From positions 1 through 29,493 of the IMG/VR virus record IMGVR_UViG_3300044516_000825: a stretch of 29,493 nucleotides of DNA. The stretch is one strand, 5' to 3'. The translations under genes and the position numbers were made by a program. Numbering within the stretch: position 1 is the stretch's first letter; every line of letters begins with the position of its first letter. Below, in pieces: positions 29,481 to 29,493 of the stretch. The notes under the pieces are model-generated. The model was not told where the DNA came from. It saw only the letters and a program-made list of their open reading frames with translations, and searched no databases. Origin of the DNA: a virus.

Positions 29481-29493
29481 ATGGACAGAACGA
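29481..29493 (+). CDS. Possible start of a further gene, cut by the window end
   Basis: ATG at 29481 (reading Met-Asp-Arg-Thr) follows AGGA by six bases and a promoter-like pair. Only four codons are in the window, so nothing can be said of the product. Confidence 0.3.

Noticed and set aside
1-29493. tRNA genes, insertion sequences, attachment sites and T7-type phage promoters
   Set aside because: None was seen: no cloverleaf-like sequence, transposase frame or terminal inverted repeats, and no repeated promoter of about 20 bp.

Overview
The window is a stretch of a tailed-phage genome with T7-like (podovirus) virion architecture. It is GC-rich (roughly 60 % by eye), almost wholly coding, and packed into overlapping gene chains. 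The likely host is an alphaproteobacterium. I found only three GANTC sites in the window where about 100 would be expected, which fits a host that methylates GANTC with CcrM, and several small proteins in the right-hand part resemble families I associate with alphaproteobacterial phages and plasmids. No integrase, terminase, capsid, portal or RNA polymerase gene lies in this window, so lifestyle and exact taxonomy stay open.

Layout. (1) 1-10630, rightward: the virion-ejection and tail module in T7 order. It runs from a tail tubular protein B-like gene (cut by the window start) through four internal virion/ejection proteins corresponding by position and size to T7 gp13, gp14, gp15 and gp16, a short tail fibre with a T7 gp17-type anchor, and a small coiled-coil/one-helix holin candidate. 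(2) 10541-22258, leftward: one long chain of at least 19 genes, many joined by stop/start overlaps. In transcription order it encodes a hexapeptide-repeat protein, a 59-aa protein, an SNF2-type helicase, small proteins, a P5-like lysis/virion candidate with a C-terminal membrane anchor, overlapping i-spanin and o-spanin, a DUF2800 (Cas4/PD-(D/E)XK-like) nuclease, a DUF2815-type single-stranded-DNA-binding protein behind its own promoter, an HNH homing endonuclease, a family A DNA polymerase, a Holliday-junction-resolvase-like nuclease, a T5 A1-like metallophosphoesterase and a DUF3310 protein. (3) 22336-24660, rightward: a small helix-turn-helix protein and a primase-polymerase/RecA-like helicase fusion, diverging from region 2. 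(4) 24638-25453: a leftward small gene with a good sigma70-type promoter, set in a non-coding region with six GACGCA/GCGTC boxes and a strong hairpin. (5) 25454-29147, rightward: one 147-aa gene, then a cassette of eight mostly tiny genes of unknown function, visibly less GC-rich than the rest, bounded by two non-coding regions that share several 11-14 bp words and perfect palindromes.

How it works together: region 1 builds the tail and the ejectosome that carries DNA through the envelope. Regions 2 and 3 supply a self-contained replication set (primase-helicase, polymerase, SSB, nucleases, SNF2 helicase), with the spanin and putative endolysin genes unusually placed inside the replication operon. 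Region 5 looks like an early, host-takeover or accessory module. I did not find a clearly new defence or mobile system. The most novel-looking items are the 15-unit hexapeptide-repeat gene with perfect 18-bp DNA repeats, the homing endonuclease that appears to copy the start of the polymerase gene it abuts, the paired control regions around the small-gene cassette, and the near absence of GANTC.
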